Positions 55,495-64,000 of a stretch of DNA of 64,000 nucleotides are shown here, one piece after another. A model generated the notes under the pieces. It searched no databases, was not told the origin of the DNA, and was given only the letters and a program-made list of their open reading frames with translations. The stretch is from the NCBI RefSeq assembly GCF_000377665.1, contig NZ_KB898652.1:186001-250000 (forward strand). Reading direction: 5' to 3'. The stretch's first letter is position 1, and each line of letters starts with the position of its first letter. This stretch comes from Vreelandella zhanjiangensis DSM 21076. Lineage in GTDB: Bacteria > Pseudomonadota > Gammaproteobacteria > Pseudomonadales > Halomonadaceae. Position numbers and translations under genes: made by a program.

Positions 55495-56292
55495 ATGCAG
55501 GCGCTGCCTCTCGCCACGATCGCTTTTGTATTTTATGTCGCCGCTGCTATCTGGCAGGGCATGACTCTTTTTCGCCGCGTACCGCCCCGCCAGGGTATGG
55601 TGCGCCTTCTCGGTGCCTTGGGGCTACTGCTGCACATTCCGGTGGTCGTGCAGCTTGTGAATCAGGCGCCCGGTTTACTGCCGGGGTTCACCACCAGCGC
55701 GACGCTGTTCATGGCCGTCGCTGTTAACGTGCTGCTGATAGCCAGCCTTTTCAAGCCGGTCCTTAACGTCAGCATTGTTTTATTTCCGCTCGCCGGTGTC
55801 GCGCTGATTACCGCTACCTGGCTCCCCAGCCACGGCAGCCATGCGGGACTCACACCGGGCATCCTGCTACATGCCATTAGCTCGGCACTGGCCTTTGCCA
55901 TGCTGGCCATTGCGGCAGTGCAGGCGATACTCGTAGGCCTGCAGAATCAGGCGCTGCGCCATCATCATATTCGCGGTATCGTGCAGTCACTTCCACCATT
56001 AACCACCATGGAACGCGTGCTGTTTGAGCTGGTGTGGGCAGGTATTTTGCTGCTTACCCTATCAATCATTAGCGGCTTTATTTTCCTGGATAATATTTTT
56101 GCCCAGCACTTATTACATAAAACCGTATTATCGTTGGGGGCGTGGATAATTTTTACCACGCTGCTTATTGGCCGCTATCGTTTTGGCTGGCGAGGCATGC
56201 GTGCGGTACGCTGGACGCTGGGTGGCTGCACGCTGTTGGTACTGGCCTACTTTGGCAGCAAGTTTGTACTTGAAATACTGCTTAATCGCTAG
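55495..56292 (+). CDS. ypjD: YpjD/CcsA-like inner membrane protein
   Basis: 265 residues with eight predicted membrane helices. It belongs to the cytochrome c assembly (CcmC/CcsA/HemX) superfamily, but the position between ffh and the corB-like gene identifies it as YpjD; ISSALAFAMLAIAAVQAILV and LLTLSIISGFIFLDNIFAQH are typical. In Escherichia coli this protein has been linked to divalent metal homeostasis together with its neighbour; a haem role is not shown. Confidence 0.85.
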   Translation: MQALPLATIAFVFYVAAAIWQGMTLFRRVPPRQGMVRLLGALGLLLHIPVVVQLVNQAPGLLPGFTTSATLFMAVAVNVLLIASLFKPVLNVSIVLFPLAGVALITATWLPSHGSHAGLTPGILLHAISSALAFAMLAIAAVQAILVGLQNQALRHHHIRGIVQSLPPLTTMERVLFELVWAGILLLTLSIISGFIFLDNIFAQHLLHKTVLSLGAWIIFTTLLIGRYRFGWRGMRAVRWTLGGCTLLVLAYFGSKFVLEILLNR

Positions 56293-56379
56293 GCAGACCC
56301 AGGCGGCCATGGTTGTCTTGACACACCATCCCCTACCTTCTACAAATCGAGCCTAATACGTCATAAAGGAACTTTCGAC

Positions 56380-57660
56380 TTGAGCGACGACTTCCCTCTG
56401 GGGTTACTGTTCGGCCTACTAGGCTTACTGATAGTACTGTCTGCCTTCTTCTCCAGCTCTGAAACCGGCATGATGTCGATCAACCGCTACCGCCTGAGCC
56501 ATCAGGCCAACAGCGGTGACCGGCGCGCCAAACGGGTCATGCGCCTGCTTACCCGGCCTGACCGCCTTATCGGCGTTATTCTGATTGGCAACAACTTCGT
56601 CAATAACCTGGCGGCGTCCATTGCCACTATCATTGCCATCCATTTTTTTGGCGACGTCTCGGGCCCGGCGATTTCGACCGCGCTTTTAACCATTACCATT
56701 TTGATTTTTGCCGAAGTCACGCCCAAGACCTACGCGGCGATCAAGCCTGAGCGCATTGCCTACCCCACCTCAATGGCCTTGGAGCCGCTGTTAAAGCTGC
56801 TTTATCCATTGGTGTGGCTGGTCAATATCATCTCCAACGGCCTACTCCGGGTACTTGGCGTGAAAAGTGTGGAGAATGGCGGCGACAACTTAACCCGCGA
56901 CGAGCTGCGTACGGTGGTGCACGAGGCAGGCACGCTGATTCCCTACCGCCACCGCGCCATGCTGTTGTCGATTCTGGATCTGGAGAACGTGACGGTAAAC
57001 GACATCATGGTGCCGCGCCACGAAGTGTTGGGGATCGATCTAGACGACTCACTGGAAGATATTCTGACTCAGATTCGCACCAGCCAGCATACCCGCCTGC
57101 CGGTCTATAAAGGCGATATAAACAATATCATCGGCATGCTGCATTTACGCAATGCCGCACGCTTTTTATCGCGCAGCGAAGTCACCAAAGCGGCGATTGT
57201 GCAAGAAGCCCGTGAACCCTACTTTATTCCCGAATCCACTCCGCTCCATACCCAGCTGCTTAATTTTCAAAAGCAGAAACGCCGTATTGGCGTGGTGGTA
57301 GACGAGTATGGCGACGTCGAAGGGCTAGTCACCCTTGAAGATATTCTGGAAGAGATTGTGGGCGAGTTCACCACGGATGTGTCGGAGGATGAAGAGATTC
57401 ATCAACAGGATGATGGCAGCCACGTGATTGAAGGCACGGCCAATATTCGTGAAATCAACAAGATGCTTGGCTGGCACTTGCCAACCGATGGCCCCAAGAC
57501 GCTGAACGGACTGATTTTGGAACACTTGGAGGCGTTTCCAGAAGGCCCTGCCAGCCTACAGATTGGCAATACCCGCATGGAAATCCTGGAGATTCGCGAC
57601 AACCTGATTACGTCGGCCCGCTGCTGGCAAAAAATTCGCCTACCTCGGCGCGGCGTATAG
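56380..57660 (+). CDS. CNNM/CorB-type hemolysin-C-family membrane protein
   Basis: 426 residues. N-terminal DUF21 membrane domain (LGLLIVLSAFFSSSETGMMS then NFVNNLAASIATIIAI), a pair of CBS domains (NDIMVPRHEVLGIDLDDSLE and VVDEYGDVEGLVTLEDILEE) and a C-terminal CorC_HlyC domain (HVIEGTANIREINKML). It is equivalent to YfjD of Escherichia coli (CorB), linked to magnesium/cobalt export. TTG 56380 is the start, with AAAGGA 9 bases upstream. It follows ypjD, likely in one operon. Confidence 0.9.
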   Translation: MSDDFPLGLLFGLLGLLIVLSAFFSSSETGMMSINRYRLSHQANSGDRRAKRVMRLLTRPDRLIGVILIGNNFVNNLAASIATIIAIHFFGDVSGPAISTALLTITILIFAEVTPKTYAAIKPERIAYPTSMALEPLLKLLYPLVWLVNIISNGLLRVLGVKSVENGGDNLTRDELRTVVHEAGTLIPYRHRAMLLSILDLENVTVNDIMVPRHEVLGIDLDDSLEDILTQIRTSQHTRLPVYKGDINNIIGMLHLRNAARFLSRSEVTKAAIVQEAREPYFIPESTPLHTQLLNFQKQKRRIGVVVDEYGDVEGLVTLEDILEEIVGEFTTDVSEDEEIHQQDDGSHVIEGTANIREINKMLGWHLPTDGPKTLNGLILEHLEAFPEGPASLQIGNTRMEILEIRDNLITSARCWQKIRLPRRGV

Positions 57661-57706
57661 TCCTGAAAACGGTTGTTCTAAAAACGATAGCGTTTGAAAT
57701 GGCCGG

Positions 57707-58369
57707 TTAGCGATGCGCAATATCTTTGTCAGCGGCTGCTTTAAGCGCCCTTACTCGCGCTTCCAGATAGCTGCGTAGCGCTACCTCATTGGCTTCCTGG
57801 GCATTAATTGGCGGCCCGAAATGCAGGCTGACCGGCGCCCGAAAACGGCTGGGCCACTTCTTAAGCGCCTTACCATTGTAGTGAGATGTCCACGACCCCC
57901 AAAGCCCGGCAAGCCCCGCTGGAATCACCGGTACGTTATCGCGCGCCAGAATGGTTTCCAGACCACGTCGAAAGGTATGGATTTCACCGTCGGGGGTTAA
58001 CCGCCCTTCCGGAAACACCATGACCACTTCGCCACGATGCAGCGCCTGGCTGATTTCATCCAGTGTACGCCGCAAGGCGCCGGGGCTACGCCGTTCAGAT
58101 TCGATGGGAATGGCGCCAACCAGCTGAAACCACCACTTGAGCCAGGGCGAATCGAAAATTGGCTGGTCCATGACGAACCGCAGTGGCCGAGGGCTGCCGC
58201 CGCCCAACACCAAAGCGTCCATAAAGCTGACGTGATTACACACGACGAGCGCACCGCCCTGTCTGGGCAGGTGATAGCGTCCGTGAACATGTAAACGGTA
58301 GCACAGGCGCATAGCCAGATATATCAGGCTACGTAATACCTGGCGAACACCGTTCATCCACCATCTCAC
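57707..58369 (-). CDS. 1-acylglycerol-3-phosphate O-acyltransferase family (PlsC-like)
   Basis: 220 residues. Motif 1 is VCNHVSFMDALVLGG (H-x4-D), motif III is MVFPEGRLTPDG, and VPVIPAGLAGLWGS is motif IV. One N-terminal hydrophobic helix (LRSLIYLAMRLCYRL). It acylates lysophosphatidic acid or a similar acceptor in phospholipid synthesis or turnover. It starts with GTG at 58369 overlapping the TetR stop by 4 bases (GTGA), so it is co-translated with the regulator. Confidence 0.88.
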   Translation of the reverse strand: MRWWMNGVRQVLRSLIYLAMRLCYRLHVHGRYHLPRQGGALVVCNHVSFMDALVLGGGSPRPLRFVMDQPIFDSPWLKWWFQLVGAIPIESERRSPGALRRTLDEISQALHRGEVVMVFPEGRLTPDGEIHTFRRGLETILARDNVPVIPAGLAGLWGSWTSHYNGKALKKWPSRFRAPVSLHFGPPINAQEANEVALRSYLEARVRALKAAADKDIAHR

Positions 58370-58980
58370 GCTGCTGATCCCTGATGCCGGAGCCCTGCCA
58401 GTACGGTACTTACCAACTGATCAAGTAATTCATCCACTTTAAGCTGCTGCCCTTGCCAATAACCTAGTCGCTCATTCAAGCCTAGCTGTACAAGTCCGTG
58501 CACACTACCCCACAGCGTGCGTCCTAAACGACGCGCCTCTAAATCATCAAGCGTAGGCTGATACTTTTTAAGGGCGGACTCAACCTGGGTAAACAGCGCT
58601 TCAATCAAAGCGCCTTGGCGTTGATCAAGCTCACCCTCCTGGGCCAGGGGGTAATCAAACAAAAGCTGCCAGCGGTAACAGTCCTGCTCGGCGAAATGCC
58701 AGTACGCATGAGCAAGCGAACGCAGCCAAGGCTCGGGGGCGTCCTCGGCTAATGACGTAATGGTATGCTGCAGGCCTGCCAACGTTTCGACGTTGACGTT
58801 CTGCAGCAAGTTGTTAAAGCTGCCATACAGCTTGAGCAGCGTACTGGGTGCGCAGCCAACCTCTCTAGCCAGGGCACGCAGTGACAAACCATGGACTGGC
58901 TTTTCAGCCAACCACTCATCACAAACGTTCATGACCTGCGCATGGAGGGCATCGGGCGCATGCTGTCTAGGACGGGCCAT
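58366..58980 (-). CDS. TetR-family regulator (WHG-type C-terminal domain)
   Basis: 204 residues. The N-terminal helix-turn-helix is LSLRALAREVGCAPSTLLKL with YGSFNNLLQNVN after it. The C-terminal half contains LGRTLWGSVHGLVQLGLNE, typical of the WHG/TetR_C_33 group. It is the first gene of the TetR-plsC unit and divergent from the SRAP gene, with inverted repeats in the gap. It probably represses itself and plsC; the effector is unknown but could be a fatty acid or acyl-CoA. Confidence 0.87.
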   Translation of the reverse strand: MARPRQHAPDALHAQVMNVCDEWLAEKPVHGLSLRALAREVGCAPSTLLKLYGSFNNLLQNVNVETLAGLQHTITSLAEDAPEPWLRSLAHAYWHFAEQDCYRWQLLFDYPLAQEGELDQRQGALIEALFTQVESALKKYQPTLDDLEARRLGRTLWGSVHGLVQLGLNERLGYWQGQQLKVDELLDQLVSTVLAGLRHQGSAA

Positions 58981-59049
58981 GGCGATCTCTTCAGGTCAAC
59001 GGCAAACAAATAAGAATGCCTCACCGCGCTTTAGCGTGAGCAAGGGGTA

Positions 59050-59105
59050 ATATAGGATACCTTATATCGAACACTGTTTTCGACACTAAAACGTTACATT
59101 TAGTG
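59050..59105. promoter_or_regulatory. Inverted repeats in the TetR / SRAP divergent gap
   Basis: Two palindromic elements: ATATAGGATACCTTATAT (59050-59067, near-perfect) and CACTAAA-N8-TTTAGTG (59084-59105, perfect 7-bp arms). They are candidate TetR operators. No match to a known regulon is claimed. Confidence 0.45.
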
Positions 59106-59169
59106 CATTCTTATGCGTCTTTAGTTCTCCCATGACATGATTGTGCCGATTTTGCTTAAGGAGAAAGGC

Positions 59170-59856
59170 ATGACGGGACGCCTACACGTGCAAAACTTAG
59201 CGCTTAAGCGCCTTTTGCCCTCGCTTAAGGCACCTTCAGCGCTTGTGGAATCACCCAATCTGGCGCCGCGCCAGCCGGTTTCGGCTATTCGTTTAGCGCA
59301 AGGTGAGTATCAGCTTGAGTCGCTTTTTTGGGGGCTTACGCCACCGTGGCTGACGGTGCTGGATCACGCTCCCCACTGCGCCAGGGCCGAGACCCTTAGC
59401 TCAAAGGCCATGTTTCATGAGGCTTTTCAGGCCAGGCGCTGCGTTATTCCGGTAAGCGGTTTTTATATCTGGAAAGCGCTGCCGCGAAGCAAGCAGCCCT
59501 ATTTGGTCACTCACGTAACCCGCGCGCCCCTGCTGCTGGGGGCATTATGGTGTCGTTATCATACAACGCTTACCGCGTTTACCGACTCAACCGCGCTGAT
59601 TAGCGTGCCCGCCAATGCGTGTCTTGCACCATTGAGCGACCGCCTGCCGGTGGTTATTCCGCCTCATGCTCTCGACACATGGCTTGACCCGGACAGCCCC
59701 CTCGACACCGTCAAAGAATTATTAATGCCAGCGCCTTTGGAACTGTTGGGCGCTTTTCCGGTATCAAAGCATGTTAATAATCCTGCCTATCAATCTGCGG
59801 TCTGCGCCCACCCCATAGGGCCAATGCTGCAGTGGGCCACCGCACAGGAGCCATAA
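59170..59856 (+). CDS. SRAP-domain protein (YedK/HMCES-like) lacking the catalytic residues
   Basis: 228 residues. The SRAP fold is recognisable: NLAPRQPVSAIRL, FWGLTPPWL, CARAETLSSKAMFHEAFQAR then RCVIPVSGFYIWK, ISVPANACLAPLSDRLPVVI and FPVSKHVNNPAYQ. Active SRAP proteins crosslink to abasic sites through Cys2, aided by an Asn (NARAET), a Glu (GFYEW) and a His (HDRMPV). Here these are Thr2 (M-T-G-R), Cys70, Ile100 and Ser156. AAGGAG lies 6 bases before ATG 59170, and no Cys is near any alternative start. The catalytic chemistry should therefore be lost; it could still bind single-stranded DNA. Its stop overlaps the protease gene (TAATG). Confidence 0.85.
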   Translation: MTGRLHVQNLALKRLLPSLKAPSALVESPNLAPRQPVSAIRLAQGEYQLESLFWGLTPPWLTVLDHAPHCARAETLSSKAMFHEAFQARRCVIPVSGFYIWKALPRSKQPYLVTHVTRAPLLLGALWCRYHTTLTAFTDSTALISVPANACLAPLSDRLPVVIPPHALDTWLDPDSPLDTVKELLMPAPLELLGAFPVSKHVNNPAYQSAVCAHPIGPMLQWATAQEP

Positions 59857-62708
59857 TGTTACAGCCGACGAGTATAGTCCCCGAACGCGTGTCCTATCCG
59901 CGTATTAGCTTGATTGTGATGCTAGGCGCTTTATGGTTCTCCCCTCATCTACTAGCGGCAAGCGATAATCCGGTCGATGAGGTGGTAACACCCACCACCA
60001 GCCCTTTTGATAGCCGCGACTACCGCGTATTAACCCTCGAGAATGGCCTAAACATACTGCTGGTAAGCGACCCGGAAGCCGACAAGGCCGCGGCCTCGAT
60101 GAACGTCCGGGTGGGCAGCGCTCAGGACCCGGATGACCTGTTGGGGCTTGCCCACTTTCTTGAGCATATGTTGTTCTTGGGCACTGAGCCCTACCCCGCC
60201 TCGGATGCCTATCAGCGGTTTATTTCAGACCACGCGGGTTCGCACAACGCCTTTACCGCCCAGCAGGACACCAACTACTTTTTTGATATCGAGCCGTCAG
60301 CCCTCCCGGAAGCACTTGACCGGTTTAGCGAGTTTTTCTTATCGCCACTGTTTAATGCCGACCATCTGGCGAGCGAGCGCAATATTGTCCACTCGGAATA
60401 CATGGCGCGTATTCGCGATGAGTCACGCCGTGAAAACGACGTGCTCAATCAGTTATTAAACCCTGACAACGCCACCACCAGCTTTGCAGTAGGCAGCCGT
60501 GAAACCCTCGCCAACCCGCCAGAAGGCGAGGCGACGCTGCGCGAGCGGGTGATGGATTTTTACCATCAGCACTACGATGCCAACGTCATGAATCTGGCCG
60601 TGGTCGCCCCACAGCCGTTGGATACTCTGGAGGATTGGGTGGCAGAGCGTTTTGCTGACATCCCCGACAACGATCTCAGCGTTCCGGCAATTGATGCGCC
60701 ACTGGTAGATGCCTCCACTCTGCCGCGCTATATCGAACGACAATCGCTGCAGGATCGTCGCCAGCTGCGTTTTTACTTTCCGATCCCCGACCCTACCGAT
60801 GAGTATCGCACCAAACCCACCCAGGTGATTTCCCACCTGCTGGGTGATGAGGGTGATGGCAGTCTTTTAGCCGTGCTGCGTGATGCAGGCTTGGCCGACG
60901 GCCTGTCGGCAGGCGTTGGCCGGGGCGATGGCGAGAATGCTTTATTTACCGTATCCATCAGCTTAACGCCTGCGGGGGCTGAGCGGCTGGATGATATTCA
61001 GGCAACGCTGTTTGCCGCCATTGAGAAGATCCGTACCGAGGGACTTGCCGACTGGCGCTACGCAGAGCAGCGCGATCTTAGCGAGCAGGCCTTTCGTTTT
61101 CAGCAGCACGGTGCGCCGCAACAGGAAGCCACTCGTCTTTCAATGAGCCTGTCCCGCTATCCGGTGGAAGACGTACAGTACGCCGCCTACCGAATGGATG
61201 CGCCGGACGCTGAACGCCAAGAGGTGTATCTAGACGCCTTAACGCCTGACAACATGCTGCGCTTTTATTCCGCACCTGACATTGAAAGCGACACCGTGTC
61301 GCCTTGGTTCAATACCCAGTGGCGGGAGCAGCAGCCTTCCCAGGCAGGCCAGGTACTGGGTGAACTGACACTCCCTGAGCCGAATCCGTTTATTGCCAGC
61401 GACCTGACGCTCCTAGAAGGTCAGGATGAGCGCCCCAGCATACTAATCGATACGCCCTCGTTTCACGCATGGCATATGCAGGATGCCCGGTTCAATACGC
61501 CAAGCGTTGAGTGGCGCCTGAGCCTGCAATACCCGGACGCCAGCTACTCACCTGAAGAAGTGGTGCTGACTCAACTGCTGGCGGGGTGGTTAAACGACAG
61601 CCTCAATGAGTCACTGTACCCGGCGTGGCTGGCGGGCCAAGCGTTTAGCGCCTACCCGCATGCGCGCGGCATGACGCTTTCGTTCTCAGGCTGGCGTGAT
61701 GGCCAGACGCCGCTCATTGAGCAAGCCATTGATCAGCTTAAAACGGCCGAGATCAGCGACAGCACCTTTGAGCGCGTGCGCTATCAGCTGCAGCGGGAAT
61801 GGCGCAATGCGCCCCAGTCATCACTTCCAGGCCAGGCCAGCCGCACGCTGGGTGAGGCGCTGCTAGCCCCTCAATGGTCGACTACCGAGCTTCTTGCCGC
61901 CAGCCAGCGCCTGGAACGCAGCCACCTGGAAAACTTCCGCAAGCGCTTTTTGGGCGGGCTTTATGTTGACGCCATGGCAGTCGGCAACCTGGATGCAGAT
62001 CTGGCCCGCGAGCAGGCCGACATAATGCGTAACAAGCTACGCCCGCGCTTAACCCGTGACGATATTCCTAAGCTAACGCCACAGGCTGTCAGCGAGACGC
62101 CCAGCGTGCTTCGTCCCCACAGCACGCGTGAAGAGTCGTTGGTGTTGCGCTATTTACAGGCCCGCAACCAAACCGCCAAGGAGCAGGCAGTGACCAGCGT
62201 GATTGCGCAATGGCTGGAAACGCCCTTTTACCAGAAGCTGCGTACCGAGGAGCAGCTAGGCTATATCGTCAATGCCGGTTATTCGCCGCTGCTTGAGGCG
62301 CCGGGTATTGCGCTGCTCGTTCAATCGCCCGATGTGGACAGCGAAACCGTGGCTGAGCATATGGATACGTTTTTGGATAACGCCAGCCAACAGCTTGAAC
62401 AGCTAGACGATGAGACACTCGCCCCTTACCGTCAGGCGGTTCATGACCGGCTCAAACAGCGCGATACCAGCCTGAGCGGCATGGCCAGCCGATACTGGCA
62501 GGCCACCGCGCTGGATGAAATCCGCTTTGATCGCCGCGAGGAGCTGGCCAATCTGGCACTTGAGGTAAGCCCTGCCGATATACAGGCTGCATGGCCTGAG
62601 CTGCTTAGCCGCCAGCTTGATGTACGCTTCAACCCAGGCGATACACCCAGCGACGTGACACCCTATCGTGAAGCGTTAACGCCGTTTAACAAACAAAGCC
62701 AGCCGTAA
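59856..62708 (+). CDS. Insulinase-family (M16) zinc protease, periplasmic
   Basis: 950 residues. An N-terminal hydrophobic segment (LIVMLGALWFSPHLLAA, about 19-35) acts as signal peptide. The inverted zinc motif H100-FLE-H104 (AHFLEHMLFLG) is followed 81 residues after H100 by the third ligand E181 (VHSEYMARI), the exact spacing of pitrilysin. Three more M16 domains follow, with the inactive-domain R/Y-type loop LRTEEQLGYIVNAGYSPLLE. It is a pitrilysin/protease III-like peptidase degrading oligopeptides. AGGAG is 5 bases before ATG 59856, which overlaps the SRAP stop by one base. Confidence 0.92.
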   Translation: MLQPTSIVPERVSYPRISLIVMLGALWFSPHLLAASDNPVDEVVTPTTSPFDSRDYRVLTLENGLNILLVSDPEADKAAASMNVRVGSAQDPDDLLGLAHFLEHMLFLGTEPYPASDAYQRFISDHAGSHNAFTAQQDTNYFFDIEPSALPEALDRFSEFFLSPLFNADHLASERNIVHSEYMARIRDESRRENDVLNQLLNPDNATTSFAVGSRETLANPPEGEATLRERVMDFYHQHYDANVMNLAVVAPQPLDTLEDWVAERFADIPDNDLSVPAIDAPLVDASTLPRYIERQSLQDRRQLRFYFPIPDPTDEYRTKPTQVISHLLGDEGDGSLLAVLRDAGLADGLSAGVGRGDGENALFTVSISLTPAGAERLDDIQATLFAAIEKIRTEGLADWRYAEQRDLSEQAFRFQQHGAPQQEATRLSMSLSRYPVEDVQYAAYRMDAPDAERQEVYLDALTPDNMLRFYSAPDIESDTVSPWFNTQWREQQPSQAGQVLGELTLPEPNPFIASDLTLLEGQDERPSILIDTPSFHAWHMQDARFNTPSVEWRLSLQYPDASYSPEEVVLTQLLAGWLNDSLNESLYPAWLAGQAFSAYPHARGMTLSFSGWRDGQTPLIEQAIDQLKTAEISDSTFERVRYQLQREWRNAPQSSLPGQASRTLGEALLAPQWSTTELLAASQRLERSHLENFRKRFLGGLYVDAMAVGNLDADLAREQADIMRNKLRPRLTRDDIPKLTPQAVSETPSVLRPHSTREESLVLRYLQARNQTAKEQAVTSVIAQWLETPFYQKLRTEEQLGYIVNAGYSPLLEAPGIALLVQSPDVDSETVAEHMDTFLDNASQQLEQLDDETLAPYRQAVHDRLKQRDTSLSGMASRYWQATALDEIRFDRREELANLALEVSPADIQAAWPELLSRQLDVRFNPGDTPSDVTPYREALTPFNKQSQP

Positions 62709-62722
62709 ACCACATGACCCGC

Positions 62723-64000
62723 TCAGGCATCAAAGGCCTGAGCGGGCATCATCGCCTCGACGAACATTACCAGCTCCTCCAGCACCTGCCGCTCACGGTC
62801 GCTGAGCGTTTGCTGGTTATAGCGCTCAATTTCCCGGGCAAACGCTTTAAGCGTAAATCCTGAAATTGCCGGGTCGTTGATACGCATCCAGCGAAACGCT
62901 TCCCACTGCTCGCGCTCCTCACCTTCCAACGTATCGGGGTAGCTACGCGCCCGATAGCGGAACAGCATTTCTTCCAGGCGCGGATCCTGAAAGGCAAACC
63001 GCTGCCCGACTAAATCCCAGGGATCCATTTCGCGCACCCGCTCCATCTGCTGACGGTCAGCGGCGGAAAAGAAGCTGCCTGAATAGAGCATCAAGTCAGG
63101 GTCTTGAACCGGCTCATCAAAACCTGCTTTAAATACATCGGCGACTTTCTGCGTCACGCCCTGGGCGCTGCGCAGGGTTTTCCAGTGCTGGCGACAGGTA
63201 ACAATATCCAAGCCCAGGCGCTCAACAATCGCGCCGTAAGCCCCCTTTTGCGGTCCATCAATATCTTTAAGCACGCTGGCAGGGAAGATAACCGGGCAAC
63301 GATTGATATGGATGACTTTCAGCGGAATACGCGCCTCGCCTTCCGACAGATCCTGCTGGCTGACAAAAACGCGCTCGCGGATCTCTTCGGCGCTGAGTGT
63401 AAGAAGCTCACCAGGGTCAACGCTTAAATCGTAAACGATCATCCCATTGGGGTTGGTGGGATGTTCAGCCAACGGCATCACCAGGGCACTGCAGCCACGA
63501 CTGGCCGGATAGCGGCGCGAGATATGCAGGAGCGGCTTGGCGTTAGGCAAATCTAGCTGTTGGGCAACCGCGCGCTTGCCACGCAGGCCAAGCAGGTAAT
63601 CAAACAGCTTGGGATTACGCTCCTTGAGCAGTCGAGCCAGGGCAATGGTGGCCCGCACGTCGGCTACCGCGTCGTGGGCGCCTTCGTGGTCAATACCATT
63701 GGCTTTGGTCAAGTGCTCAAGCTTAAAGCTTGGCGCGCCATCTTCGCGCAGGGGCCACTCGATGCCGTCTGGGCGCAGTGCGTAAAACGCCCGCACGACA
63801 TCAATCAAGTCCCAGCGGGAATTGCCGTTTTGCCACTCGCGAGCGTAAGGATCGATCAGGTTACGATAGAACAGATGGCGGGAGACTTCGTCATCAAAGC
63901 GCAGGCTGTTATAGCCCGCTACACAGGTGCCAGGCTCGCTCATATGGCGCTGCACTTCACTGGCGAACTGCGCTTCAGGCAGGCCGTGGCGCTGAGCTTT
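62723..64000 (-). CDS. sbcB: Exodeoxyribonuclease I (SbcB), 5' end outside the window
   Basis: 426 codons are present, open to the right edge; about 50-60 N-terminal residues with the first DEDD acidic motif are missing. The visible part starts KAQRHGLPEAQFASEVQRHM, then GYNSLRFDDEVSRHLFYRNL (Exo II), SFKLEHLTKANGIDHEGAHD with AVADV (Exo III, H..D), followed by the SH3-like and helical domains (ALVMPLAEHPTNPNGMIVYD, YRARSYPDTLEGEEREQWEA). It degrades single-stranded DNA 3' to 5'. It converges with the protease gene. Confidence 0.95.
   Translation of the reverse strand, partial: KAQRHGLPEAQFASEVQRHMSEPGTCVAGYNSLRFDDEVSRHLFYRNLIDPYAREWQNGNSRWDLIDVVRAFYALRPDGIEWPLREDGAPSFKLEHLTKANGIDHEGAHDAVADVRATIALARLLKERNPKLFDYLLGLRGKRAVAQQLDLPNAKPLLHISRRYPASRGCSALVMPLAEHPTNPNGMIVYDLSVDPGELLTLSAEEIRERVFVSQQDLSEGEARIPLKVIHINRCPVIFPASVLKDIDGPQKGAYGAIVERLGLDIVTCRQHWKTLRSAQGVTQKVADVFKAGFDEPVQDPDLMLYSGSFFSAADRQQMERVREMDPWDLVGQRFAFQDPRLEEMLFRYRARSYPDTLEGEEREQWEAFRWMRINDPAISGFTLKAFAREIERYNQQTLSDRERQVLEELVMFVEAMMPAQAFDA

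Overview
The window looks like chromosomal DNA of a moderately halophilic gammaproteobacterium of the Halomonas/Chromohalobacter group (Halomonadaceae). This is inferred from gene order (radC // coaBC-dut-algC-argB-slmA; rpsP-rimM-trmD-rplS; xerD-dsbC-hom-thrC-recJ; ffh // ypjD-corB-like), from many acidic proteins, and from a GC-rich core (judged by eye). No rRNA, tRNA, CRISPR array, prophage or insertion sequence was seen. Almost all of the window is housekeeping sequence.

Layout. 1-4109: one side of a Flp/Tad pilus locus. A CpaB-like gene leaves to the left; flp, a TadE-like gene, a TadG-like gene and a second TadE-like gene run to the right. The first 3.5 kb is visibly more AT-rich than the rest. 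4216-5265: an exported peptidoglycan-binding-domain protein. 5401-9725: lysine/DAP cluster dapC, yffB-like, dapD, dapE and an uncharacterised gene. 9795-16155: a membrane-anchored cold-shock-domain protein, slyX, ald, a thioesterase, rlmI, mutM, rpmG-rpmB, radC. 16305-21621: coaBC-dut-algC-argB-slmA and a small membrane protein. 21726-25955: rpoH and the ftsY-ftsE-ftsX operon. 26046-30523: rsmD, zapB, rimI, a HolD-like (cryptic psi) gene, bolA, an MFS pump and an acidic hypothetical. 30587-34828: lysS, prfB with its programmed frameshift, fadL. 35195-38216: a MerR-copA unit ending in a 23-codon ORF that looks like the membrane anchor of a lost cupredoxin. 38221-45212: yitT-like, recJ, thrC, hom, dsbC, xerD. 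45349-47560: rplS-trmD-rimM-rpsP. 47836-53781: a LacI regulator divergent from a complete ABC importer that ends in a GpdQ-like metallophosphoesterase. 53859-57660: ffh, ypjD, corB-like. 57707-64000: plsC and a TetR regulator, an SRAP-domain gene coupled to an insulinase-family protease, and sbcB cut by the window edge.

Most notable. (1) The SRAP (YedK/HMCES-like) protein at 59170-59856 has lost all four known catalytic positions (Cys2, Asn, Glu, His become Thr, Cys, Ile, Ser) yet keeps the fold motifs, and it is translationally coupled to a periplasmic M16 protease. (2) The LacI + ABC + cytoplasmic GpdQ-like phosphoesterase cassette predicts uptake and internal hydrolysis of a phosphodiester. 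(3) The copA operon ends in what looks like a truncated cupredoxin anchor. (4) The gene before rimI fits the divergent psi clamp-loader subunit. (5) Short 12-16 bp tandem duplications recur at gene ends and in intergenic gaps.
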